A stretch of DNA of 64,000 bases from Crotalaria pallida (lineage: Eukaryota > Streptophyta > Magnoliopsida > Fabales > Fabaceae), in assembly GCA_037953625.1 (NCBI GenBank), contig CM075651.1, positions 60,560,501-60,624,500 on the forward strand. The letters are read 5' to 3'. The translations under genes and the position numbers were made by a program. Shown here piece after piece: positions 52,773-64,000 of this stretch. Within the stretch, counting starts at the first letter, position 1. Each line of letters begins with the position of its first letter. Under the pieces are notes generated by a model that was not told the origin of the DNA, made no database searches, and saw only the letters and a program-made list of their open reading frames with translations.

Positions 52773-55700
52773 TGTAACAGCCCGATTTTCACTCCCCAAA
52801 ACTTAACTGAATTATGATTACTTTCTTGCAAAAATGAGGCCATTTTTTTTTAAATATAAATTTGTTAATACGTAATCCACCCTTTTGAAAATCGAGTTGT
52901 CACTTTCGAATCTCTCCACTCAAACACCATCATTGGAATACAAAACTGTTTTCATTTAAATTAAAAACATGAGCCACAAGTATTTGAGTGACACTCCAAG
53001 TGTTTTCCAAAAGTAGGCCATCATTACAAAAGAACTTACAAACCAAAATATAAAAGGTAGTTGATTATATCATTAGTTCATTACAAGATAATCCTCGACT
53101 GAAAACTCAGATCCTTGACACAAGACATCTTCTAGACACGGATTGCATGACATCACTCATCAGCAGAACTAGCATCCGTCTCCATATCCTCGCTTGGATC
53201 TGTCTCCACTGCATGATCGGATTCGCTAGCACTTTCCTCTTCCATAGGTTCAGGAACCACTGCTGCCAAGGGTGCAGGATCACCATTAAGCTCATGGTGT
53301 TCCCGGGGTCCACCATCTGGATAATATCGCAGAGTAACTTGCCCAACATGCACGTCCATGCCTGCTCCCCGTAGAATGTGCCTCGGATCATTGATCTCCA
53401 GACGAGTATCTCCTCTCCAGATCCATCCATCAGGTACCACCACCCATGCTCCTCCCTGAAGAGGCCACATGTGGACCGCTACATGATACGCCATCTACCC
53501 GTTGCAATACCGGCAATTGCCAATACGACAACCAGGTAGGAGAGAGTCAGTGCGCCATACTTAACCAGTTGACCGCAAGGTCGCAGAATAGACACGATAG
53601 AAAAAGGCACAGTACCAAGGACACTTGACGAACAAATATACACAGAACAGGACACAAGAACCAGAATGCAATCGAGCACTTGAAGGATAAGACGCTTTTC
53701 CCAAATCAAACTCAATATCATAAACACTAGTATTCAGGATATAACATAAACCACACATAAAAAAAAGCAATACTCGCCAACCATTACCACAATATATCAC
53801 AACTGAACCATCATCATACTTTACCCATCTTTTCAAATATTCAGCATTTCTTTATTCTTTTGTGATTAAGTTTTATCATACTTAACTCACTCAATGAGGT
53901 AGGGGAAATCACCATCACTGAGGAACGCGCACTCTACATCTCCTCGGTCTCCATCCACCTAGTCGGAAGCCAACAGGAGTATAGGACCTTTACCACGCGG
54001 GCACGACAGCTGTCTCAACACAGATGGTCGCAGACCAGGAGGATCTCGTCCTCAAAACATATAATAAAGGCTCACTGCCTCGCAGTGGCAAAACACATTG
54101 CCCCGTTCCAGTCCCTCTCAACTGTTGTAGACTTGCATTCAAGGGGGTGACAGTACCACTTCTAGTTAGCTATGTGGTCCTTACCACGGCATTAGACCCA
54201 GTCCCCACCACGTTAGTGTGCCACTTATGGGATTCGTCCCGCCTAGAAATGTACTCGAGGCTTCTTGACGAGTCACCGTCATTGCCCTCCCCTCATGCAA
54301 TCTCCACCTGAGTATCCGCAGATACCCATAGTATCTTCCTCTCCACTACTTCATACTCTCATATCTCACCGCGAATATCAATGTCTTTTAGTGTCTTTTA
54401 ATATTCTTAAAGTCTTTTAGTTAACCTATATTCGGCTTGCCCTTAGTCCATCCCTTCGACTTGTCCCGACCACTAACATCTTTTCCCCAGTTTCACAAAA
54501 TCACACATTCACTTTCCAGGCCCCTCGGGCAAACATCTCACCTCATCACTTTCTCATAAATCACATTGCTCTTTGCACTAGCACAACATGTTTCTAACAC
54601 AATCTCAACTTCACAAGCACCATGTCCTTATCCAACACATTGACATTTCATCACATTCCTCATATCACATCACATACCATTCCTTCACTCATTTTCACAT
54701 GTTTACTCTTCCATTCAAACTCATCACACGAGATATAACGATTTACAATAGAATAGAAAAGGACCAACATAAGGTAGAAATAAACATGCATTAATCCAAA
54801 GAGACAGAAAACAGAATAGATTTCGTAAACTCGTATGACCACGTGCATCAACAATGCTACGGGCTCACCACACTCTCACTCACCTCTTATTCCAGCAAGA
54901 GAAATATTTTGCCCTTGAAGGTCTCTAACCTCTCTTTGAGAATTGTCACCACCGTCCACTGAATAACCTCAAATAAATAAATACACTTTCATTAAAAACT
55001 ATTTCAATTAGAAATCATCACTTGATTCTCAAATCAAAACCCTTTACTTTCTTTATTCTTTATTAAAATATTGGTATTTATCAAAACAACTCTCAATCTT
55101 TTCTATTGCTTAAAGCCTTTTGAAAATAATTTGAAAACTCATATTAGGATAAATAAAACAATAGTTTATGTGGCTGTATAGGAAAGTCCAGCCCCTTATT
55201 CACGTTGCCAAAACCATTGAAAATCCATCATTTTTCACTCCAAATATTTATAAATCAATAACACTTGAAATCCATGTCTTTACACAACTCAAAAACATTG
55301 TTAAGCTTGAAATATTTGAAAATAAAATCTTGGACAGCAAGGAAGAAATGAAATTAAATCATGAAATCACTTTAAGAAATACTCAAATTCATTTACTCAT
55401 TTCCTTTATCAAACCGAATGGAATCAAAACAAAACAATACAATTCAAAATATTTTTTCTTAATACAAAGTCATGAAACATAATCATGTCAAAGAGACAAA
55501 TACATGCAAAAGAATCTAGCCTCTTCAACCTAGAATAGGCCGAATCATGGTCATGGAAAAACAAGGCTTTTGATGCATCTTTTCTTCACAAAATCTTGAA
55601 AATATTAAATCAACAACATGCATTTGTAAAGCACATAGTTTTAGAAAATCTCAACCCTTTTCTTCTTCAAAACCGTGACATATAAGTCACTTTAAACACA

Positions 55701-57212
55701 ATTTTCCTTTGCATGCACTTTTGAAAATCATGGAAATCAAAAAGAAATTCCATGCAAGAAACTCTTTCATGAAAATCATGATGTTTCTTTGTTTTCAAAG
55801 CTTGACCGAATAATACTTTAACAAAATCAAGAGGAAAACTTAAATCCTTGATTTTGAAATACTTATGAACTAGATCAAAACATAAATCATTTGAAATAAA
55901 ATTGTTCCCCTTCGTTTCTCTTCACAACCGAAACATGCATGTAAAGGATCAAAACTTTTGAGTTCAAAAATCATAAATCAAACTTCAAGATCAAAAGCTT
56001 TGAAAATCAAGACAAGAAAACAAGCCTCTTCCAAGATCAAAGTATTGGATCAAAAACCTTTTTAAACAAAATCAAAGATCAAGGCTTAGAAAATTCGAAA
56101 TTAAAATCAAAGCAAACAAACCATTTAGATCACCTTCATCAAGCATCAAGCTAACATGCATGGACTTAGAATGAAAGAAAAGTCATCACAACCTAAATTT
56201 CTAAGCAAGGCCGAATAGGAATGTCCATGGTTTTAGGGTTCTTACAAATTCATAGAGTTCTTGAAACTCAAGATCAAGGCTTAACAAGTACTTACAAGCA
56301 TAGATCTACAAAGAACTTAGACATGCAACAACAAAGAGCTTTACAAGACTTAGAAAATTAAAAATCACTTAGAACATCCTATGATCTTCGAATAAACTAA
56401 AGGAGTAGAGAAGATCTTCAACCTTCTTCAAGAATCCTAAGGCTTTTGAGCTTGATCTTCCTCTTCCTCTTCTCCTTGGTGCTCACGGTTTCTCCCTCTC
56501 TCTAAGCTTTCTCTAAGAGTTTGTTGAAGACTCTTAGGAGTTGTGTTTTGGTTTGGAAAAGAAATGAGAAGCAAATGGGGTTGGGGTTCTACGGTTTGGG
56601 CTTTAAAACAACACACCATATTTCCTCTCTTGCCCTTAGTGCAATTCGGTCAAGGGTGAAGCCAAGAAGGGTAATTTTGTCCTCATCAAGGCTTGCATGG
56701 CTCAAACCAAGCCATTGAACAAATGGAGTAAAATTAGGGCTAAGCTTGCTTCCTATTGGTTGGTCAAACCACTAACCATGCTTATCCTTAAACTAAACCT
56801 AGATGCTAAGGGTTACTAGCCTAGGGTTCAAGAAGTCAAGGCATGACTCATTCATGCACTACACACACACACTCCTACGGCGACACATATGCACACACAT
56901 ACACAATTTCATTTTTATTTTCTTTTTCACATAAAATCATGTTTTCCATAAAATGCAAAATACCAAATATTAAATACTTAAATACTTTAATCCAAAATTC
57001 AATTCCAAATTCAATCCAAAAATGCAAAAATCCGAACTCATAAGGTTTGTCTCAAAATAAAATCATTTGCTTAAAAATTCAAAATCATTTGAAAACACAA
57101 AATAAATTTAATTCAAGAAAATACTTTTAAAATCACACCTTTAAAATACTTTATTCAAATAATCTTTTTAGGGTTTTCAAACAAACGTGAGGTATTTAGA
57201 CGGGGTGTTACA
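52773..57212 (-). mobile_element. E13: 4.4-kb solo LTR, minus strand
   Basis: It begins TGTAACAGCCCGATTTTC, ends GGGGTGTTACA and is flanked by the TSD ATTAA (52768-52772 and 57213-57217). No second LTR or internal domain is present. It is related to E14 in reverse: the GAGTATCCGCAGATACCC segment at 54311 corresponds to about 62248, and the CATGCAT-rich AT stretch and GA-rich leader (about 56440-56530) also correspond. A donor-like AAGAG|GTGAGTGAG is on the minus strand near 54885. Superfamily unproven; the TGTAACA...TGTTACA ends and size suit Ty3/gypsy. Confidence 0.85.
53153..53494 (-). CDS. Open frame in E13 LTR, unknown product
   Basis: A 113-residue frame lies 380-720 bp before the LTR end in element sense. 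It starts MAYHVAVHMWPLQGGAWVVV, continues with an IWRGDTRLEINDPRHI segment and ends with a strongly acidic tail (about residues 83-113: PMEEESASESDHAVE and following). It has no domain I recognise, no signal peptide and no membrane segment. E14 has open frames at the same relative place (63024-63119 and 63147-63422), but the proteins do not look alike. It may be chance; nucleotide composition (GC-richer than the rest of the LTR) is the main reason to note it. Confidence 0.3.
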   Translation of the reverse strand: MAYHVAVHMWPLQGGAWVVVPDGWIWRGDTRLEINDPRHILRGAGMDVHVGQVTLRYYPDGGPREHHELNGDPAPLAAVVPEPMEEESASESDHAVETDPSEDMETDASSADE

Positions 57213-57217
57213 ATTAA

Positions 57218-58463
57218 CACCTGTAGTACTGATTTTTAAAATACGTTTTTCACTTCTCAAAATCAGTTTTTAATGTTACTAAATTTTGGGTATTCTATAT
57301 AAATCTTTTCCTAACCTTTGTGAATAATTAGAACACATTAGAACAACTTTCATATCATTTTTACAAAGATCAAGCCACACTATTCTCTATCGCTTTCATA
57401 GATCAAAGCTTTCAACTTTTACATTCTTTGATCAAGAATCTTTGAATCTCTTATGTTGATATTTTCATAGCTATTGAAAGAGATTCATAGGATTGATATT
57501 GTGTTTTCATTGAGTTGTAATCATTGCAAAGGAGGCAAACATTCTACAACATTGGAAGCCTTGGTGGTTGTTCATCAAGCAAAGTTATCTTGGAAATCTT
57601 GTTGTGTTAACAAGCAATTGGAAGTCTTGGTGTAAGGCATCATCAAGCAAGTGGAAGTCTTTGAAGCATCTCAAAGCAATTGGAAGACTTGTTGTGGGGA
57701 TATCGGCAAGCAAGAGAAGAGGTTAGATTAGATTCAATAGGGTTGCAAGACAAGAGTGTGGTATCTCTTGGAGGCTATCAAGAAAGGAGTCTTGAGAGGC
57801 ATTTACTTGTAATTTGAGAGCTCTAATTCCTCATAGAGAAGAATCTCTCTTGGTTGAAGAGGGGACTGGATGTAGCTTTCAAGTGGATGAAAGTGAACCA
57901 GGATAAATCTCTGTGTCGTATATCTAAACTCTTAACTCTTTACATTCAAGTCATTTCATTTGTTCTTGGTTGAAAACCTAGAAAAGATTGATTTTCATAA
58001 TTGATTGAATTGAATATTAATTGTGTAAATTGATTTGGGGAAAATCATTTTCATAACCTAGGTAATCAATAAGAATATTGGTGTTAATCAATTCCGCTTA
58101 ATCTCTAATCATGTGTTAATTGATTGATTTTCGTATTTGAGTGAAAAGTGATTTTTCAGTTTTAACAGTGATTAATCGATTAACTAAAAGTGTTAATCGA
58201 TTAACCAAAATCAAGCTTTCTTAAATAATCGATTAACTTGTTTGATTAATCGATTAACTAAGTGTTTTTTAAAGGGTTAATCGATTAATAAGATTTGTTA
58301 ATCGATTAAATGCTGAGGTTTTTGTAAAAATCATTTGTTTTAATCGTTTCGATTCGTTTCTTTCGAAAATCTTTCAAGGTTTCTCTAACACCTATTCAAC
58401 CCCCCTTCTAGGTGTTCTCCTTGTGTCTCCTAGTTATTTCACCCACCGATTGTAGTTCTTACA
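57218..58463 (+). repeat. E10 3' LTR, last piece
   Basis: This covers the TATA region (near 57297) to the LTR end TTCTTACA at 58463. Six TAATCGATTA sites recur near 58172, 58193, 58226, 58247, 58277 and 58298, with pairs 21 bp apart. The CCCCCCTTCTAGGTG block is near 58399. The TSD TATCT follows. Confidence 0.88.
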
Positions 58464-58468
58464 TATCT

Positions 58469-58650
58469 ATAGCCAATTAGTGCAGTTAATTATTTTGCTT
58501 AAAAAAGTGTATTTAAAAGTTGGATTGAATATTATGTTTTTAGTCTTACAAAATCTTATGATTTAATTTTATTATTTTCTTTTATAAATGAGAATTGATT
58601 TTTTTTCCAAGAATTAAAAAGGAAAATTTTTATTTCCCTCCTTGGTGGGT
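58469..58650 (+). repeat. E9 3' LTR, second piece
   Basis: AT-rich sequence that was continuous with 39195-39755 before E10 inserted. No LTR end of the GATGTTACA type is found before E14 begins, so the E9 LTR is truncated. The junction itself is uncertain. Confidence 0.4.
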
Positions 58651-61600
58651 TGTCACGACCCAATGGGCTAAGGGAGGATAAGTTTGTAAAAAAAAATTTC
58701 ATAAAAGAAAAAAAAATGCAATGAATAAAAATAAGGATAAAATAAATAAAAATAAAATAAGATAGCTTTAAGAAGGTGATATGATGCATGACATGACCCT
58801 TTCCATGCAACTTTATGTGAGGACTAAATTGCCCTTATTTTTGGACCATGAAACTCGAAATTTTTTATGTTTGCACCCCTTGATTTTGTTGCCTATAAAT
58901 ACATGTGTGAGTGTGTGCTTAGTTCTTCTTCATTCTTCTTCATTTTTCTAAGAGTTTAAACACTAGTTCTAGAGCCCATCAAACTCTAGAACAAAGAAAG
59001 AAAAAAAAGAGAGAGAGAGAGACCGAGGAAGAGAGAAAAAGGAGGAAGAGAGGAAAAGATTTTCTTTGATGATTTAAGTATGTTTTCAAGTGATATTGGA
59101 TGTAGGTGGCTTATTTCTTCCTCTTCTTTTTCTCTTCAAGATGTAATTTTGTTGGAAGTTCTTGAAAATTTTTGTAAAGTATTAAGATTGTGATGCATGT
59201 TTTAGATTTAAGCTTAGAATATGTGTAAATGATACATGCATGTAATTTATATGTCTTGATCATGATTTTGTGTAGTAAAAATTTGTATGAATGTTCATTT
59301 TTGGTGATGGTAAATTCGGCCAAGTCTAGATAAATAGGAGTTCATGTTTTATTAATTTATTTGAGTACATGCATGTTAGTTTTAGGACTAGATCTATGAG
59401 TTTTAAGCACTTGCATGTGAATATGTGACTTTGATTCTAAAGATCTAATGTTTTGGTTGAAAATAAAATGAAAAGTGTTGATTTATCTTTTATTATATTT
59501 AAGTCTTACATGATTTAATTAGAAAAGTGAAAAGCTTGATTTTTGCATGTTAAGGATGTGATAAAAAGTTAGTCTTTTAGTCCTAAATAATTCGGCCATA
59601 GTGAGTTTAGGTAGGTTAGGATGTTTGTTTTTCAAAACTAAAATATTAGTGATGATCTTTGATGCATGATTTGAGTTTATAATTATTTAGTTTTGCATGC
59701 ATGTGATGAAAGTAAAAAAAAAAGTGATTTTTGGTGTTAAAAATATATTTAAGTATCATGCATGTTATATTTTTTATTTGATCTTGAGATGATGAGTACA
59801 TGCATAAAGATCTATGTCTTAAAAATTGTTACGTCTTGATTTTTGGTGTGCTAAATGATTTAAATTTATTTGTTATTTATTTAATCTTTTCGGTTTTATG
59901 ATCAAATAAGAGGATAAAAATTTTTGTGTCATTGCATGTTAAAATTTCAAGTAAATAATGACTTTTCTTGGTAAGGATAATTCGGTCATGACATGTTAAA
60001 TAAGTTAGAATGATTGAGCGTTGAAAATGAACTTGAATGATGATGAGTTTATCATGCATGTTAGTAATAAAATGATCTTAGACTAAAAACCATGGATTTT
60101 GTTGCATGCATGTTGAGATCTTTAGTGATTGATTCATTTAAGTGATAATAAAAAAATTGTGGATTTGGTCTAAATTATTTAAGTGATTTTATAAAAAGTA
60201 TAAGTTGTTGTCCAACTATTTATTTCATGGTACTAAGATTTTAAAAATGAGGGAAAAAGTATTTTACATTGAACATTTAAATATAAGACTTATAGATAGT
60301 TTTTTTTAGAGAATTAAAAAGGGTAAAAAGTGATTTTTGGTTTTAATTCAATGCTGTAAAGAATTTTAAGTTAAAGTATTTTTATTTAAAAAGTGTTTTC
60401 AATTGCTTTAAAGCTTAAGTTTTAAGTAATCTTGTATATAGTAAAAGCTAGATTGAAAAATTGTGATTTTTCGGTGTTTTTGGACTTGAAAACGTGGCTG
60501 TCCAAGACTGGACCAGCAACCAAATCAATTAGTTTAAATTTATTTATTAGTTGTTTTCAAATGATTTTGGAGAACTTAAAGTATTAAAAAAAAATTGGAG
60601 TGGTTTTGAGAAAACGATTATGTTTTATGCTGCTTAACAAGAACCAAGAGGAATTTTCAAAAATAAAAATGAAATGAAAACGAATTGAGTTTAAGAGAAT
60701 AACTCTATCCGAATAGATTCAGAAAAATAATAAGATAGAATTTGACTTGATATTGTTATTGTGATGGTAGTGGTGATCTTGATTCTTGAATTTAATATTT
60801 ATGAAATTTTAATATAAAGAAAAGAGTTATTTTTATATATAGATGCTGTTCAGAATTATTTAATAAAGTAGAATGAATTTGAAAGTGATCCTTTTAAATA
60901 GAAACTTTATGATTTTTTTAGTACTAATATTTACAGGGACCATTTTCATATTTAAGCCTAAATAAAAATAAATTTTTTTTAAAGTGTTCTGAAGTCTTAT
61001 TCGAAAACGTTTTTGATTGTACCTAAACTTTTTTAAAAAGATTTTTTTTGGATCTAAAAGTCATTTGGATATTAGCAATGTGATTAGAAGTTGTATGATG
61101 ACCTAATGAAGTTAAAAATGTTTTAAAGTTATTAGAATGTTTTTGAAATAAATTTATTAAGAATGATTTTAACGTAAGGGGAAAATGTTATAGTTTCGAG
61201 TACGAAAGGAGAACGGGAAGGGAATAACGAATCGGCATCAGAGGAGAACGTTTGGAGATCTGCACACCAACTGAGGTGAGAGAGAAGCCTCCTTAAGACA
61301 CTGTGGTATTTAGGTAACTTATTAGGACGTGCGTTCTCGATCATCTCAAAGGTCAGAACTTCGTGGTTTCTGATTCAGTAGTATAGTGGCAATTGTCTTG
61401 TGTTTGTGTGGCCACTTATACGAAGGAGACAAAGACCACATATTATGTCATGATATGTTTAATTTGGTGATGTTATGATAATAGCATGCTCTCACTTATT
61501 TATTTATGCATTATGATTATTATACCTGTTGTTGATTATGATTAATTTGCTAAGAGACGTCTGCTACGTCTTGACTCTGGATTTTATCTAAGTGAGACTC

Positions 61601-63839
61601 AGAATAATTCGAAAGTTATGAAAATATTGTAAAGAAAGTAAGTTCAGTTATGAGAATAAAAGATGTTGAATAAAAGTGATGTGATATAAGAGACAAGTTA
61701 AGTTCCTGATACTGAGAAAGTTCAAGTCGAAACAGTGATGATATGAGAACATGATCATGAATGATGATTCAAAGTTAATGTACTACAAGATATGAATTCT
61801 GCCCCTGAGATAAGATAAGTTTGAAGTTGATAATGATGATGATTAAAGAGTAACAGGGTATGAGAGACAAGCGGTGTTCCTGTGATTGTGCAAGTTTGAA
61901 TGGAAATGTTGTTGGCCCAAGAATGTGATTATGGAACGATGCTTGTATCAAGTAACTTCTTGAGGAACACCTATGAGGCTCGGACTTTAACTCAACCACG
62001 CGAGCTATTTATGGTCATGGCGCCGAACGGTTGCTGGAACTCGAAGCCTTGTACAATGCTATTGTTGGGGAAAATAAAATAAGATGTTAGTGGTCGAGAC
62101 TTGTCGAAGTGATGCACCAAGGATGAGTCAACCGTAAGATTAAAGAAATTAATTGAGCTTATACGAACCTAATAAGACTTTAAAAGACATTGACTAACGT
62201 GGCGAGTACGAGTGTGAAGTAGTGAAGAGGAAGATACCCTGGGTTATCTGCGGATACTCAGGAGATGATTGCGTTAGGGTAGGCTAGGGCGGTAAAACGT
62301 CATGATGCCTTGAGTACTATTCTGGGCGGGACAAATTCCATATGTGGTATGGGTGAGCCGGTCCTGAATAACCATGGTAAGTCCTGCACGACCAACTGGA
62401 ATAGTGTTGGCACCCCTATGGCAATTCGTGAACAGTGGAGAGGGACTAGAACAAGGTGGCTGTTCGTGTTGCTGTTGGGCTCGATGATCTTGATTATGAT
62501 GAAATGTGATATGATATGATGATGAAATGTGATGTTTACGATATGTTTTGGCAGCCAGCCTGCGTGGGGAAGGTCCTGTACTCCTATTTGCTTCCGACTT
62601 AGGCATGGGTGGATATGAGGAGATGTAGTCGTGTGTGCTAACCAACCTCCTCAATGATGACCAATTCTCCGCATCATTGAAGCACGCGAATTCATAAGAC
62701 TTGATAATAAAAGAATGGAAATGAATACAATTAAAAGATTCATAAGATGTGATGTTGTTGAGAAAGGAACTTGAGAAAGAAAAAAATTAAGTCAGTCAAG
62801 AAGAGATTGGTGATATTGATATGTGAAAGCAAGTTCGTACTGGTAATTAAATAATCGATGATGATGATGATCATGAATGTGGTGCTACATATATGTTATT
62901 TTGTTATGTTTGTGTTGTCTCAATATCTTGCCTATTGTAAATCCACACCGTCGACGATGCGTCGTTCAGAATGCTTACTCTCTCCTTTCTTCTATTTTTC
63001 TGTATTGGGTATGTATAATTAAGATGGCCACAAGTGGAGACAATGGGAGTTGTATTGGGCCTTTAGACGTCGAACGACGGATAGACGCACTTAGAGTGCG
63101 AGACCTGTGGCATCGATAATACCTCGGGGGCAGGACGACACTCCCTTTGGATATTTGGAGCTGTGATGTGTATCTCGCACATAGTCTGGACCTCCCATCA
63201 TCCCCTTACTCAATCGACATTCTGGAGTTAGAGCAGATCCGAGTTCCAATGGCCAACAGGGGTATGGATCTTCACAGTCTGGAGGAGTTACGATCTGCTA
63301 GTGCGTCCACTCCAGTTGCAGTTGCCACACCTGACGGGGTGCAGAACCCAGACAGTTCGGGAAGAGTTCTGAGGAGATCACGAAGGAGGACCTCTCGGAT
63401 GAAATGCCCCTTTTGTCGGTGATCTAGTAGACAGGATTAGTTATTAGGTATTATCTTTTGAGGCATTGTACCCACTGCAGTTACTCAGGCTCTGTTGTCG
63501 TACCATGATGTACCCTTTGTTTATATTTCAATAACAATGACCATGAAAAACTAAGGTTTATGGTTAATGAGAAAATGAACATGTTTCTTCGAAATATATT
63601 TGTGAAGGAAAGTTCCAAGGTGCGACGTCAAGTAACATCTCGGTTTGGAACTTGAGGAATAATATGAGATATGAGAAGTCGATTTTATTAACATAAATAT
63701 TTAATGAAACGTTTTGGAACTTAAAGACTCTCATGTCCATGTTATCATGTTTCTCAAAAAAAAAAAAAAATCTGCCCAAATTTTTACTATTTTTTTTAAA
63801 TGAAGTATAATTTTTCAAGTGACAAATCGGGCTATTACA
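58651..63839 (+). mobile_element. E14: long LTR (about 5.2 kb) related to E13
   Basis: The likely limits are TGTCACGACCC (58651) and AATCGGGCTATTACA (63839); the corresponding E13 ends are TGTAACACCCC and AATCGGGCTGTTACA. TATA box CTATAAATAC is at 58893-58902, followed by a GA-rich leader. The middle is very AT-rich with CATGCATG motifs, then comes a donor-like ACTGAG|GTGAGAGAG near 61276 and a GC-richer 3' part similar to E13 in reverse. The flanking 5-mers (TGGGT and TTTCC) do not match, so it may not be a simple solo LTR. No primer-binding site or polypurine tract is clear at either side. Confidence 0.65.
58893..58902 (+). promoter_or_regulatory. TATA box of E14
   Basis: CTATAAATAC about 240 bp after the LTR start, followed by CATTCTTCTTC-type and GA-rich leader sequence. 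Confidence 0.55.
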
Positions 63840-64000
63840 TTTCCAACACAAATTAATAAACAAAAATTATTTTGAACAAAAAGGGACCAAAAACCGTATG
63901 GTCTTAAAATACCCAAACCAAGTCAAAAATTTATTAACCATCCATTCTTCACATAAAAACCTAAAACACCTTAGAAATAACAAAGTATTACAAATTCTAA
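63840..64000. other. Unassigned AT-rich tail
   Basis: The last 161 bp after the E14 end contain no recognisable gene or element terminus. Confidence 0.5.

Larger units (their letters stand above)
39756..58463 (+). mobile_element. E10: gag-only Sirevirus carrying three nested insertions
   Basis: The TSD TATCT (39751-39755 and 58464-58468) marks the outer borders. Inside are the 5' LTR (39756-41437), primer-binding site, gag (41508-43283), a non-coding 3' region and a 3' LTR that starts at 46472 and ends at 58463. Nothing resembling pol lies between gag and the 3' end. Insertions E11, E12 and E13 sit inside it, and the PPT-plus-LTR-start segment is duplicated (45580-46331). The gag is closely related to those of E6 and E12, so E10 is a pol-less derivative of a Sirevirus. 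Confidence 0.88.

Noticed and set aside
58631..58677. Inverted repeat CCCTCCTT/AAGGGAGG at the E14 left border as the TIR of a DNA transposon
   Set aside because: The arms are only 8 bp and sit 20-30 bp apart at one end; no matching terminus was found at the other end.
62310..62519. Small open frame in E14 with an antisense partner (62274-62654)
   Set aside because: Overlapping frames on opposite strands in LTR sequence, with no recognisable domain.

Overview
This is plant nuclear DNA, almost certainly from a dicot and possibly a legume (the host guess is weak). The window appears to consist entirely of LTR retrotransposons nested in one another. I found no host gene, rRNA, tRNA or CRISPR array. 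Fourteen elements or remnants can be separated, seven of them with clear 5-bp target-site duplications (TSDs). Labels E1-E14 are mine.

Layout. 1-3028: E1, the 3' part of a Ty3/gypsy chromovirus-like element (integrase, then 3' LTR), cut by solo LTR E2 (491-1787, TSD CACTC). 3029-8155: E3, a Tat-lineage Ty3/gypsy element with dual RNase H, lacking its 3' part. 8156-13695: E4, a gag-only Ty3/gypsy element with a 3-kb LTR, fused in frame to E3's integrase remnant. 13696-26904: E5, a gypsy deletion derivative (LTR, pol C-terminus, LTR) whose left LTR holds the complete Sirevirus E6 (14301-23667, minus strand, TSD AGTAC). 26905-38888: E7, an inverted gypsy LTR remnant, split by E8 (28418-38127, minus strand, TSD AAGTG), a gag-only gypsy element with 3.8-kb LTRs. 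38889-39755 and 58469-58650: E9, a gypsy 3' remnant split by E10 (39756-58463, TSD TATCT), a gag-only Sirevirus. E10 carries inverted solo LTR E11 (43754-45420, TSD AAATG), the gag-only Sirevirus E12 (46714-52595, TSD ATGAT) and solo LTR E13 (52773-57212, TSD ATTAA). 58651-63839: E14, a long LTR related to E13.

How the parts relate. Several elements (E4, E8, E10, E12) keep gag, and where visible LTRs, primer-binding site and polypurine tract, but have no pol. They would need reverse transcriptase and integrase in trans. E6 has nearly identical LTRs but a broken pol, so it may also have moved with help.

Three patterns cross family boundaries. (1) LTRs of both superfamilies carry 10-bp palindromes centred on YCGR (TAATCGATTA, TAACCGGTTA, TACTCGAGTA), mostly in pairs 20-21 bp apart and often upstream of a TATA box. 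(2) Three gypsy LTR families carry arrays of two-part hairpins with a bulge on the element-sense 5' side. In two of them the stems show compensatory changes. (3) These arrays lie inside a candidate LTR intron with matching donor and acceptor positions. These patterns are the best candidates for something undescribed.
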